NCBI GenBank assembly: GCA_964356335.1
Contig: CAYHHI010000027.1
Span: 1 to 41,356, forward strand
Source: CAYHHI01 sp964356335
Lineage (GTDB): Bacteria > Arandabacterota > Arandabacteria > Arandabacterales > Arandabacteraceae
Reading direction: 5' to 3'
DNA: 41,356 nucleotides
Both the position numbers and the translations under genes were made by a program. Each line of letters opens with the position of its first letter. Position 1 is the stretch's first letter. This document shows, piece after piece, positions 16,687-25,052 of the stretch. The notes below the pieces were generated by a model. It searched no databases, had not been told where the DNA came from, and saw only the letters and a program-made list of their open reading frames with translations.

Positions 16687-17829
16687 TCAGGCCTTGAGCA
16701 GGCTTGCAGCAATCACCATTCGTTGTACCTCAGATGTACCCTCGTATATCTCCGTTATCTTGGCATCGCGGAAGTATCTCTCGACGTCATATTCCTTCAT
16801 GTAGCCGTAGCCGCCGTGGACTTGCACCGCATCTATGGCCGCATTTACCGCCGTCTCGGAAGCAAAAAGTTTCGCCATCGCGGCTTCTTTGGTATAGCCG
16901 ACGCCCTTATCCTTCGTGAAGGCGGCTCTCATGGTCAGGAACCTTGCTGCATCTATCCCAACTGCCATGTCAGCCAGCTTCCACTGGATCGCCTGGAACT
17001 CGCAGATGGGCCGGCCGAACTGCTTTCTCTCCTTGGAATACTTGACTGCCGCCTCGAGGCACCCCTGCGCGATTCCAACTGCCTGCGCGGCAATGCCGAT
17101 TCTGCCGCCGTCCAGCGCCTTCATGGCTATCTTGAAGCCCTGCCCCGGCTGGCCGAGCAGGTTCTCCCTGGGCACCTTGCAGTCCTCAAAGATCAGCTCC
17201 GATGTGTCCGATGCCCTTATACCCATCTTGTTTTCCTTCTTGCCGGTTTTGAATCCCGGCATACCCCTTTCGATCAAAAAGGCTGTCAGGCCCTTCGTCT
17301 TGAGGGTTTTGTCGGTCGATGCGATAAGCAGAACGACATCAGCTTTGCCGCCGCTTGTGACGAATATCTTGGTGCCATTGATGATGTAATGGTCACCTGA
17401 GAGCACAGCCGTAGTCTGCACGCTGCCTGCATCGGAACCCGCTTCCGGTTCGGTGAGTGAGAAGGCGCCCAACTTCTTACCCTTCGCGAGATCGGGGAGG
17501 AAACTCTTCTTCTGTTCAGGCGTTCCCCAATCCAGAACTGGCTGGCAAACCAAGGAGTTATTGACGGACATTATGACGCCTGTCGAAGCACAGGCACGCG
17601 AGATCTCCTCAACGGCGATCACGTAACTGACGCAATCGAGCCCGGCGCCACCGAATTCCTCCGGCACCATCATCCCCATAAAACCTAATTCGCCAAGCTT
17701 CTTGATATTATCAACGGGAAAGGAGGCTTCCTCATCGAACTTGCTGGCAACAGGCTTGATTTCCTTTTCGGCAAACTCCCGCGCCGTCTCCTTTATCATC
17801 TGTTGGTGCTCTTTAAGCTCGAAATCCAT
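16687..17829 (-). CDS. Acyl-CoA dehydrogenase, short/branched-chain type
   Basis: A 380-residue flavoprotein of standard acyl-CoA dehydrogenase length. Recognisable segments are 'FSLTEPEAGSDAGS' (FAD contact), 'DGGRIGIAAQAVGIAQ', 'QAIQWKLADMA', and the C-terminal 'VQVHGGYGYMKEYDVERYFRDAKITEIYEGTSEVQR' region, cited here only in part as 'GGYGYMKEYDVERYFRD'. The catalytic Glu is expected in 'IYEGTSE' as in butyryl-CoA dehydrogenases. ATG at 17829 has AGGAGG just upstream; an earlier in-frame start at 17886 lacks one. The gene heads a four-gene operon with etfB, etfA and the Fe-S oxidoreductase, which gives it its electron acceptor. Substrate may be butyryl- or isovaleryl-CoA; sequence alone does not decide. 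Confidence 0.92.
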   Translation of the reverse strand: MDFELKEHQQMIKETAREFAEKEIKPVASKFDEEASFPVDNIKKLGELGFMGMMVPEEFGGAGLDCVSYVIAVEEISRACASTGVIMSVNNSLVCQPVLDWGTPEQKKSFLPDLAKGKKLGAFSLTEPEAGSDAGSVQTTAVLSGDHYIINGTKIFVTSGGKADVVLLIASTDKTLKTKGLTAFLIERGMPGFKTGKKENKMGIRASDTSELIFEDCKVPRENLLGQPGQGFKIAMKALDGGRIGIAAQAVGIAQGCLEAAVKYSKERKQFGRPICEFQAIQWKLADMAVGIDAARFLTMRAAFTKDKGVGYTKEAAMAKLFASETAVNAAIDAVQVHGGYGYMKEYDVERYFRDAKITEIYEGTSEVQRMVIAASLLKA

Positions 17830-17909
17830 CTTGATCCTCCTCTTGACAGACCTCACCTGGGGCAAGGGGTCGAGAAAACGTAGCAATTTTCACGAAGAAT
17901 CGACGAGCC

Positions 17910-17938
17910 ATGTTAACACCCGTGGCGCACACGGTCAA
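17910..17938 (-). promoter_or_regulatory. sigma70-type promoter of acyl-CoA dehydrogenase operon
   Basis: On the minus strand TTGACC (17933-17938) and TAACAT (17910-17915) are separated by exactly 17 bases. Transcription would begin near 17903, giving a leader of about 74 bases before the ATG at 17829. No other good match lies in this 240-base gap. Confidence 0.55.
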
Positions 17939-18072
17939 GCAAAAATGCCCTGAGGGATGGTGGGGAAAGCGGCTTACATGGTCAAGCCCGAACGCCAGTA
18001 GGTGAAGCTTGGGGTGATGGCACTCTATTGGTGTCTCGAGCATGCATGGCTAAGCGAGGCGGCGCCTCAAGC

Positions 18073-19620
18073 CTAGGATGATTCGGTGTCGAGGCTGCTG
18101 TCCAAGGGGCTATATTTTGTGTGGGACTCGCCTATCCGGAACCCGTCATCCGTGGAGTGTTCTCGTGATGAGCCGGCCGGGTTCAGATCCTCATCCTCGA
18201 CATCCTCGAGGTCGGATGGTGCCGGCTGGAAGTCGTCCTCATCCGGGTCTTCCGACTCACCGGCGCCGCTTACAGGGTCATCGGTCGGGAAATCCCACGT
18301 CTCGCGTTTAGGTGCAGGGAGAGACTCTTCCTGCACTTCCGCTTCGTCCAGGGTCTCCGGGTCGGCCAGGTTCTTCAACTGTTCGGCTGCGTCCTTATCT
18401 TCCGGCAGTCCCCCAACCACATCCGCAAATATCGCGCACATGGTAGGATCGAGTTCTTTGCCGGCCTTCTCGATGATGATAGCGAGGGCCTCAGCTCGGG
18501 CGAAGGGTTTCATGCGATATGACCTGGTGGAGGTGAGCGCATCATAGATATCGGCGATTCTCACGATTCTGCTGAAGGCATCAGGCTTGATTGGTGTCTT
18601 TGTCTGCGGGTAGCCGGACCTGTCTATATTGAGGTGATGGCAGAAGGCCACTATCATTGACCTCAAGATGGCGCGGTCCATCTTCTTCAGGTATGTCAGC
18701 ACCTTCACCCCGGACATAGTGTGCTCCTGAATTGTCTGCCAGTCGCCTTCGGTGAGGTTATCGATCTTGTTCAGGATGTTGCGCGGAACGTCGGTCTTGC
18801 CGACATCATGGAAAAGCGATCCGATTCCTATCTCGCAGAGAGCCTGCCTGGGAAGGCCCAGCCGGTTCCCCAAGGCGATCGAGTATATGCAAACGTTGAA
18901 TGAATGATGGTACGTGTACTCGTCATAATCCTTTATTGCGGTCAAGGCCATCATGGATTCTTCATCGGAAAGGATACTGTCAACCACGGATTCGACAACG
19001 CGCTTGACCTTTCTCGGGTTGACCTTGCCTTTGGCTACGCCTTCCTGCACGGCCTCCTTCACTAAATGCAGCGCTGAGAAGAAGGAGCGCTTGGCCTCCT
19101 CCTTGGTCGGTAACGAGCGGACTTCGTGAAGCACGTCTTCGACACTTTTCTTTACTGGTTTTACCTCTATTCCCGTAATCCCTTCCAGCTCCATCCGGCG
19201 CGTGAGCTCCCCAAAAGGATCGCCAAGCGTTGGGTCTATCTGCACAAACACCATTGCGAAGCTCAGGAGGTCATCGATCTCAGCCATCTCGTCGAAGATC
19301 AGTGACCGTATCCCCCTGCGGCTGGTCTCATCCACGAAGTACTTCATCGTGTTAAAGCCTGCAACCTTGGATCTCATCCTCACGCGGTTAAAGAAGACGC
19401 AGTCATTGACGACATCGAATCTCACGATATCATGCTCATCGATCAGTTGGCCAACAATGGCATGTAAGGCCTGCGCGCTCTCGAGCACGGCGGAGTTTGA
19501 CCTATCGTACGAGCGTGCCGTCCTTATCAAGATATATAGCCTGCCCAGGAGCTCTTTTGCTACTTGAAATCGCTCAATCGCCTTCTGTCGAGCCGATTCC
19601 TGGTCCACTTTAGTGTCCAT
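18073..19620 (-). CDS. HD-GYP-like phosphohydrolase with N-terminal shared domain
   Basis: A 515-residue protein. Residues ~25-155 form an alpha/beta domain that resembles the N-terminus of the upstream HEAT protein. Residues ~220-400 are an HD domain of the HD-GYP type: 'YHHSFNVCIYSIALG' (H239), 'HDVGKTDVP' (H271, D272), 'FCHHLNIDRSGYP' and 'IADIYDALTSTRSYR'. HD-GYP proteins hydrolyse cyclic di-GMP; the usual 'HHExxDGxGYP' is 'HHLNIDRSGYP' here, so the Glu is replaced by Leu. The C-terminal ~110 residues are acidic and of low complexity. ATG at 19620, preceded by GGTGGGGG, is chosen over TTG 19650. It overlaps the end of the HEAT gene by 11 bases. Activity on c-di-GMP is inference. Confidence 0.8.
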   Translation of the reverse strand: MDTKVDQESARQKAIERFQVAKELLGRLYILIRTARSYDRSNSAVLESAQALHAIVGQLIDEHDIVRFDVVNDCVFFNRVRMRSKVAGFNTMKYFVDETSRRGIRSLIFDEMAEIDDLLSFAMVFVQIDPTLGDPFGELTRRMELEGITGIEVKPVKKSVEDVLHEVRSLPTKEEAKRSFFSALHLVKEAVQEGVAKGKVNPRKVKRVVESVVDSILSDEESMMALTAIKDYDEYTYHHSFNVCIYSIALGNRLGLPRQALCEIGIGSLFHDVGKTDVPRNILNKIDNLTEGDWQTIQEHTMSGVKVLTYLKKMDRAILRSMIVAFCHHLNIDRSGYPQTKTPIKPDAFSRIVRIADIYDALTSTRSYRMKPFARAEALAIIIEKAGKELDPTMCAIFADVVGGLPEDKDAAEQLKNLADPETLDEAEVQEESLPAPKRETWDFPTDDPVSGAGESEDPDEDDFQPAPSDLEDVEDEDLNPAGSSREHSTDDGFRIGESHTKYSPLDSSLDTESS

Positions 19621-21322
19621 CAGGAGCCCCCACCGTGATTCCGGTATCAAGCATGCTGAGTGCCTCTGAAGCCGCGTATCTCACCGAGCCGGAACCTTCA
19701 TTGACAAGACGCTTCAAGATGTCCACGACTCTTGGATTGTCTATCACTGCCAGCCCGAAGACCGCACTGGCACGGGTCTTTTCGTCCATGTGCTTGATGT
19801 CGCCCTTCACGATCGCCTCGAGGAAGCCCAGGGTATCATCGCCAAAACTCCCATAGGTCTTCATGGTCTCGGTCTTCTCGTCGATTGGTTTCCTGTTGAA
19901 CATCCTGTCGTTTATGACGTCCTCGATGAGGCGCCTTCCCCTGGGACCGCCGATCTCCTTGATCGCCGCGATGGTCGCAATTCTCACCATCTTGTTGCCG
20001 TCGCTCAGAAGCACCTTGGCAAGCTCGAGACCATTCGGACTCCGGATCTTGCCCAGGGAACGCGCCACCTCGCGTCTTACTCTTGGCTCGGGATGCGGTA
20101 CAGCCAGCTTAAGGATGGGTATCGCCTGCGGAGCCGTCATCATTCCTAAGATCATCACGATGTTCCTCACAAAGAACCAGCGCTCGTCCTGGACATAAGA
20201 GCGCAGCCGCTCGAGTTCATTTCTGCCCAGTATCGAGATTGCGCGACAGAGGAGGTACCGCACTTTTCGCACTTCCGATTCGGCGAGCATCTCACAGAGC
20301 GGCTCCACCGCGGCAGGTGACATCAGGGCGAGATATGCAAAGATCTCCTCGATCTGTGAATCGGAAAGGTTACAGAGATGTTCTTCTATCTGCTGGATCT
20401 TGCGCCTTTCACTGCGCTTCGCGATCGTGTCCATGATGCTGGCTTTTCTTGGTGACGCGAGATCAGGCTGGCTTGCGAGCGTGCGGAGATCTGAGAGGAT
20501 GGAACAGGCTGAGAGAAAATCGCCTGAGGACACGAGCCAGTCGCAGATCCGGCCGAGGAAATCAACCACGCGATTAAAGGTATCATCTCGAGGCGTGCAC
20601 CTTATGATCTCAAGGCAGACGTCGCTGCATCGCCGCAGGATGCTCTTGTCGTCTTCCTCAAGAATCTCGCGGACGATATTGCGGGATTCGGCTTCACTTG
20701 CCTGAAGTTTCTCCTTGGGCGAAGGAATGTTGCTTTGCTCGGGAGAAAGTCCCAGTTCTTTGATGAAGAATTCCGAGCCTGGTACGGTCGAGCCGCGCCC
20801 GGGCCCGACATGTTGCCTGCCGGACTTCCTGGCGAGTTCCTCGATGCTCCGCTTTTCGTCGCTTTCGAGGTAGGCATCAACTGCGCGGTAGGTTATGTTG
20901 GCGAGGTCCTTTTCCCAGAGAATTGTGACCACGTCGGCCTGGTAGGGATCGACGTCTCTTGCCTCGTGTATGGCGGCCAGGAAATCGCGCAGCTCGCGTC
21001 TGGAAAGACCATCCCGGAAGGTGATCAGCCGGATGCCGTCCTTGTAGAGCGCGAAGGCGAAGCTGTCCATCTTGTCTGCTGAGGAGTAGACAACGCTGTG
21101 ACCAAAGATGAGATCATTCTCCCTGACGAGGAGCGTGAGCGATTCGTTCTGCTGTAGAAATGCTCTCAGACTCTCGTAGAGCATGGAAAATGATTTCTTG
21201 AGCACGGGGTTGTTCCTGTGGTAGGTCTTCAGATTCTTAAGCGTCGTCGCCAGGAGCTTGAGCATGGCCGTCACATCGGCCTCTCGCGTACTCTTGGGCG
21301 TCGTTTTTAGTCCCGCAGGCAT
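19610..21322 (-). CDS. HEAT-repeat protein with N-terminal domain shared with HD-GYP neighbour
   Basis: A 570-residue soluble protein. Residues ~20-150 ('TYHRNNPVLKKS', 'LVRENDLIFG', 'LYKDGIRLITFRDGLSRREL') form the domain that also begins the next gene. From about residue 330 there are HEAT-like repeats: 'AVEPLCEMLAESEVRKVRYLL', 'AIPILKLAVPHPEPRVRREV', 'LELAKVLLSDGNKMVRIATI' and 'VVDILKRLVNEGSGSVRYAA' mark successive helical pairs; I quote short parts only. HEAT repeats serve as protein-binding scaffolds. ATG at 21322 was chosen; in-frame starts at 21391 and 21415 would add a Cys-containing stretch without homology. It is translationally overlapped with the HD-GYP gene, so the two probably act together in signalling. 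Confidence 0.75.
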   Translation of the reverse strand: MPAGLKTTPKSTREADVTAMLKLLATTLKNLKTYHRNNPVLKKSFSMLYESLRAFLQQNESLTLLVRENDLIFGHSVVYSSADKMDSFAFALYKDGIRLITFRDGLSRRELRDFLAAIHEARDVDPYQADVVTILWEKDLANITYRAVDAYLESDEKRSIEELARKSGRQHVGPGRGSTVPGSEFFIKELGLSPEQSNIPSPKEKLQASEAESRNIVREILEEDDKSILRRCSDVCLEIIRCTPRDDTFNRVVDFLGRICDWLVSSGDFLSACSILSDLRTLASQPDLASPRKASIMDTIAKRSERRKIQQIEEHLCNLSDSQIEEIFAYLALMSPAAVEPLCEMLAESEVRKVRYLLCRAISILGRNELERLRSYVQDERWFFVRNIVMILGMMTAPQAIPILKLAVPHPEPRVRREVARSLGKIRSPNGLELAKVLLSDGNKMVRIATIAAIKEIGGPRGRRLIEDVINDRMFNRKPIDEKTETMKTYGSFGDDTLGFLEAIVKGDIKHMDEKTRASAVFGLAVIDNPRVVDILKRLVNEGSGSVRYAASEALSMLDTGITVGAPDGH

Positions 21323-21532
21323 GTTTTGAAACCCCCACTCACACGGATGCTTTTTGTCTTGAATATCGTATCGGCAGGCAGTCCTTTGCATCTTAGCACC
21401 GAATTCGTGAGGCACGCCCTCACCCTGGACGCGCCCCTGGCCGAGAGGAGGGAATGGCCCATGTTCTCAGGCCAAAGTGCAACCTGTGCCCCAAGCTGGG
21501 CAGGAAGAGGGATGGGGGTGAGGGGTGAGCGC

Positions 21533-22351
21533 CTAATGTGGAATCAAGAAGAGTACTACGGTGATGATAGCCCCCGCGATATGCACGTATGGCATGGTCG
21601 CCATTGAAACGAGATCGCGGCTTGGGTCCTTCCGGAAGAGGGAGCCCCGGTAGAGGAAGCCACATACCGCCCAATAGACCAGGATTCCGAGGGACTTATT
21701 GTCGGTAAGGTCCGAGCCAAATGGAAAGCCGGTCCATGGTTTGCCGTATGTCTGATAAGCGACCGCCATGCCAAGCGGAACGCTTGCGATGAAGAAGGCG
21801 ATGGTGCCCAAGAACGCGACGCGCGGAATGTAAAGCAGGCTTCTCCTGTCCTTGAGAGCTCTGTATGCGAGGTAGCCGGACAGGATGAAGAAAAATAGAG
21901 CGATGAAGATGACCACAACGTGACTCACGAGCAAGTAGCGGTTGGGCCTGCCTTTGAAATAGACCTGGAAGGCTTCTGCCTTTTCCCTGGCTGGAACCCT
22001 GGCAACAAGGTCACTGCCGGCCTTTGCCTCAATGTAGTACTCGACCTTGACTCCTCGGCCGTGCGCCGGAATCGAGCCGAAGTATTTGCCGGGCTCAAGC
22101 AGCCGCATCTCGGCAATCTGGTAGGGTCGGCCCTGAGACCTGTAGAATACATATGCTCTGACGTCAATTCCTGCCGGCCCCGCTGTGATTTCTGCCTGGA
22201 GAGGTGTCTCCCGAGCCGCCTTTGCCTCCTCAAGCGGCGTATGCTTGATTCTGATCCACCGCTGCTTGGATTCCGAGATGGCTTCCTTCTTGCCGCAGCC
22301 GACGCAAGCCACGAGCCCCAGCAGCAATAAGATTGACAGGGATCGCTTCAT
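21533..22351 (-). CDS. Lipoprotein with C-terminal four-helix membrane domain
   Basis: A 272-residue protein of unknown function. The N-terminus is a lipoprotein signal peptide with lipobox 'LVAC' at residues ~13-16. Residues ~30-130 look like a beta-sandwich ('DVRAYVFYRSQGRPYQIAEM', 'VKVEYYIEAKAG') facing the periplasm. Four hydrophobic segments follow (around 'VVVIFIALFFFILSGYLAY', 'FLGTIAFFIASVPLGMAVAY', 'LGILVYWAVCGFLY' and 'IAGAIITVVLFLIP'). The ATG overlaps the stop of the epimerase gene (ATGA), so it is coupled to the methylmalonyl-CoA genes. A lipoprotein anchor plus multi-pass domain is uncommon; if the signal peptide is not cleaved it would act as a fifth helix. Confidence 0.7.
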   Translation of the reverse strand: MKRSLSILLLLGLVACVGCGKKEAISESKQRWIRIKHTPLEEAKAARETPLQAEITAGPAGIDVRAYVFYRSQGRPYQIAEMRLLEPGKYFGSIPAHGRGVKVEYYIEAKAGSDLVARVPAREKAEAFQVYFKGRPNRYLLVSHVVVIFIALFFFILSGYLAYRALKDRRSLLYIPRVAFLGTIAFFIASVPLGMAVAYQTYGKPWTGFPFGSDLTDNKSLGILVYWAVCGFLYRGSLFRKDPSRDLVSMATMPYVHIAGAIITVVLFLIPH

Positions 22352-22752
22352 TTTCGCTCGCTCAATTCAATGAGAATGTTGCAGATCGATCCTGGACTGA
22401 GGAACGCCACCGTGTTTCCAAATGCTCCCTGTCGAGGCGTCTTGTCGATGAGGTCGACTTCCTGCTTCTTGAGCTCCTCCAAGCATGCTCCGATGTCCTT
22501 CACTTCAAGACAGATGTGATGGAGACCGTTTCCCCGTTGGGAGAGGAATTTGCTGATAGGGCTTGCGGCATCAGTTGGGGTCACGAGCTCGATCTTCGTG
22601 TCTCCAAGGTCGAGGACAGCAACCTCCACCTTGCTCGCCTCCACCTTCTCTCTGGCCACGCACTTGATACCGAGGACCTCTTCAAACCTCTTAATGCACG
22701 CGTCAAGATCACCGACCGCGATCCCTATGTGTTCAACCCCTTCAATCTTCAT
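22348..22752 (-). CDS. mce: Methylmalonyl-CoA epimerase
   Basis: A 134-residue protein of the vicinal oxygen chelate family, of the usual length. 'VEHIGIAVGDLDACIKRFEE' near the start and 'LHHICLEVKDIGACLEELK' in the middle give the metal-binding His of each half; 'KIELVTP' and 'CNILIEL' give the Glu ligands. It interconverts (2S)- and (2R)-methylmalonyl-CoA, joining propionyl-CoA carboxylase and methylmalonyl-CoA mutase, both encoded just upstream. It starts 26 bases after the mutase stop. Confidence 0.95.
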   Translation of the reverse strand: MKIEGVEHIGIAVGDLDACIKRFEEVLGIKCVAREKVEASKVEVAVLDLGDTKIELVTPTDAASPISKFLSQRGNGLHHICLEVKDIGACLEELKKQEVDLIDKTPRQGAFGNTVAFLSPGSICNILIELSERK

Positions 22753-22778
22753 GGTATCCCTGCCTCACTTATCTCCAG

Positions 22779-24467
22779 CTATCTCCCGCCTGCTTCTTCG
22801 AAGGTTCCATAGACTTCCTTCAGTACGTCGCAGATCTCGCCAAGTGTGACCCTGTTCTTAACCGCATCGATAATTGGGTAGAGCAGGTTCTCGCCCGCAC
22901 GTGCCGCGGATTCAACCGATCTGAGGCAATCTCCAACGATTGCCGAAGACCGGCCTTTTCTCAAACTCTGAAGCCTCGCCTTCTGGTCCGCCTCGACGGC
23001 CACATCAATCTTGAGAGTCTGCGGGCGCGTGTCCTCACCCAGAAATTCATTCAAGCCTACTACCACGGCGCCCTTTGTCTCAAGAGATCTTTGATAGGTG
23101 TAGGCACTCTTTTCGATCTCCTGCTTGATGAAGCCCGTCTCAATCGCTCTGACGACGCCGCCCATTGCCTCGATTTGCTCGATGTAGGCCTTGGCCCTTT
23201 TCTCGATTTCTTCCGTAAGATACTCAACAAAGTAGGCTCCGCCGAGAGGATCAACGGTGTCAACAACGCCACTCTCATGCGCTATTATCTGCTGCGTCCT
23301 GAGGGCCAACCTGACAGCTTGCTCAGTCGGAAGCGCAAGAGCTTCGTCAAAGCTGTTGGTATGGAGGGACTGGGTTCCGCCAAGCACCGCTGCAAGTGCC
23401 TGGAGAGTCACTCTGACCACGTTGTTCAAAGGCTGCTGCGCCGTAAGGGTCGAACCGCATGTTTGGGTATGGAACCGCAGCATCCAGGATCGTGGGTCGC
23501 GTGCAGCGAATCTCTCCTTCATTATCTCGGCCCACATTTTCCTTGCCACTCTGAACTTTGCTACCTCCTCGAGGAAATTGTTGTGTGCCCCGAAGAAAAA
23601 GGAGATCCTCGGCGCGAATTGATCCACGCCGAGCCCCGCATCCATGGCGTACTTTACATAGGTGATGGCATCTGCGAAGGTGAAGGCAACTTCCTGAACG
23701 GCCGTTGCCCCTGCTTCCCGCATGTGATAGCCGCTCACCGAAATGGTGTTCCAGCTCGGCATCTCGCGGCCACAGAAGGAGAAGATATCGGTGGCCAGCT
23801 TGAGCGAAGGCTCGGGTGGGAAGATGTAAGTGCCTCTGGCAATATATTCCTTGAGGATATCGTTCTGCACCGTACCAGCAAGGGCCTCGCGCTTGATGCC
23901 CCTGGTCTCCGCCACCACAATGAACATGGCGAGAATCACGGGCGCGGTGGCGTTTATGGTCATCGAGGTGCTTACCTTCTCAAGCGGGATCCCGTCGAAG
24001 AGCCTCGCCATGTCTTCGACAGAATCAATTGCGACCCCCGCTCGACCTACCTCACCCTCGGCGATCGGATTGTCCGAGTCGTAACCCATCTGCGTCGGCA
24101 GATCGAAGGCGACCGAGAGCCCCGTCTGCCCCCTGGTGAGGAGGTACTTGAAGCGCTGATTGGTCTCCTCGCATGTTCCGTAGCCGGCGTATTGCCGTAT
24201 GGTCCATGGCCGGCCTCGGTACATATTGGGATAGATGCCGCGCGTGAAGGGAAACTGGCCGGGGAAGCCAAGCGAGTCGAGGTAGGTCTCGTCCGCACTC
24301 TCGGCAGGGAAGTGGGTCCCATTCACCGGAATACCTGAAGTTGTGGCGAATTCAGGCTTGCTCTCAGGTTTCGCTTCCGGTCCGGGCGCAGCACGTCTGG
24401 CAAGTGTTTCACGTTTCCATGCTTCGATTGCCTGCCTGAGGCGGCTGGATTCTCTATCTTCCATCAT
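22779..24467 (-). CDS. mcmA: Methylmalonyl-CoA mutase, large-chain catalytic domain
   Basis: A 562-residue protein corresponding to the TIM-barrel substrate-binding part of methylmalonyl-CoA mutase. Typical segments are 'GFPGQFPFTRGIYPNMYRGR', 'TRGQTGLSVAFDLPTQMGYD', 'TMTINATAP'-like 'SMTINATAPVILAM', 'HTQTCGSTLTAQQP' and 'GGTQSLHTNSFDEALALPTE'. It isomerises (R)-methylmalonyl-CoA and succinyl-CoA. The chain ends after 'VYGTFEEAGGR' and has no B12-binding domain, so a separate small chain must exist; none is in this window. ATG at 24467 follows AAGG at a suitable distance; GTG 24482 is an alternative. The gene is 75 bases downstream of the biotin carrier gene. Confidence 0.93.
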   Translation of the reverse strand: MMEDRESSRLRQAIEAWKRETLARRAAPGPEAKPESKPEFATTSGIPVNGTHFPAESADETYLDSLGFPGQFPFTRGIYPNMYRGRPWTIRQYAGYGTCEETNQRFKYLLTRGQTGLSVAFDLPTQMGYDSDNPIAEGEVGRAGVAIDSVEDMARLFDGIPLEKVSTSMTINATAPVILAMFIVVAETRGIKREALAGTVQNDILKEYIARGTYIFPPEPSLKLATDIFSFCGREMPSWNTISVSGYHMREAGATAVQEVAFTFADAITYVKYAMDAGLGVDQFAPRISFFFGAHNNFLEEVAKFRVARKMWAEIMKERFAARDPRSWMLRFHTQTCGSTLTAQQPLNNVVRVTLQALAAVLGGTQSLHTNSFDEALALPTEQAVRLALRTQQIIAHESGVVDTVDPLGGAYFVEYLTEEIEKRAKAYIEQIEAMGGVVRAIETGFIKQEIEKSAYTYQRSLETKGAVVVGLNEFLGEDTRPQTLKIDVAVEADQKARLQSLRKGRSSAIVGDCLRSVESAARAGENLLYPIIDAVKNRVTLGEICDVLKEVYGTFEEAGGR

Positions 24468-24542
24468 ATTGGCCCTTGGCACCCTCGGCCGACCGGCGGC
24501 TCAGGAGGGACGAGTTCCCGGATGACTGTGTTCTGATGTGCT

Positions 24543-25052
24543 TCATGCTCTCTCGATCGTGACAAGCCTCTGGTTGGTTTCGACCGTGTCGCCCTCGTGA
24601 ACCAGGACCTCCTTTACGATTCCTCCTAAGATGCTGGAGACCTCGTTCTGCATCTTCATGGCCTCGACGATGGCCACAGGTGAGCCTGCATCTATCCTCT
24701 GCCCGGGCCGTACCTCAATCGCTATGACCACCCCCGGCATCGGCGTCCTTATCACCTCGGCATCAAGATGGCCATGATGGGACACCGGAGCGACGGCCAG
24801 GTAACTCAGCTCATCGATGAGATCAATATCAAACTTCTCGCCACTTATGGAAATGAGAGCTGATCTATCGGTATTTGTGATGCTTGCCTCGTAGCATCTG
24901 CTGTTTACCAACAGCGAAATAGCATTCGAATTCTCAAGATGCTTGGCGTCAACGCGGTAGACAATGTCATCGATTATGACATTGTAGAAGTCACCCTTGT
25001 CCTCTACCCTGATCTTCTTGTCCTGGCCGTCGACCCGTGCGTAGTAAATCAT
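24543..25052 (-). CDS. Biotin carboxyl carrier protein of acyl-CoA carboxylase
   Basis: A 169-residue protein. The C-terminal ~75 residues are a biotinyl domain with the modified lysine in 'VEAMKMQNEV' and the surrounding 'TPMPGVVIAIEVRPGQ' and 'VLVHEGDTVETNQ'. The N-terminal half ('YYARVDGQDKKIRVEDKGD') is the barrel-like spacer found in propionyl-CoA and oxaloacetate carboxylase carriers. The ATG overlaps the biotin carboxylase stop (ATGA), indicating coupled translation and stoichiometric production. Confidence 0.93.
   Translation of the reverse strand: MIYYARVDGQDKKIRVEDKGDFYNVIIDDIVYRVDAKHLENSNAISLLVNSRCYEASITNTDRSALISISGEKFDIDLIDELSYLAVAPVSHHGHLDAEVIRTPMPGVVIAIEVRPGQRIDAGSPVAIVEAMKMQNEVSSILGGIVKEVLVHEGDTVETNQRLVTIERA

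Noticed and set aside
23091..24338. Long plus-strand open frame of 415 codons opposite the methylmalonyl-CoA mutase gene
   Set aside because: It lies opposite a strongly conserved gene in GC-rich DNA, lacks recognisable motifs, and its translation is what a reverse-frame shadow looks like.
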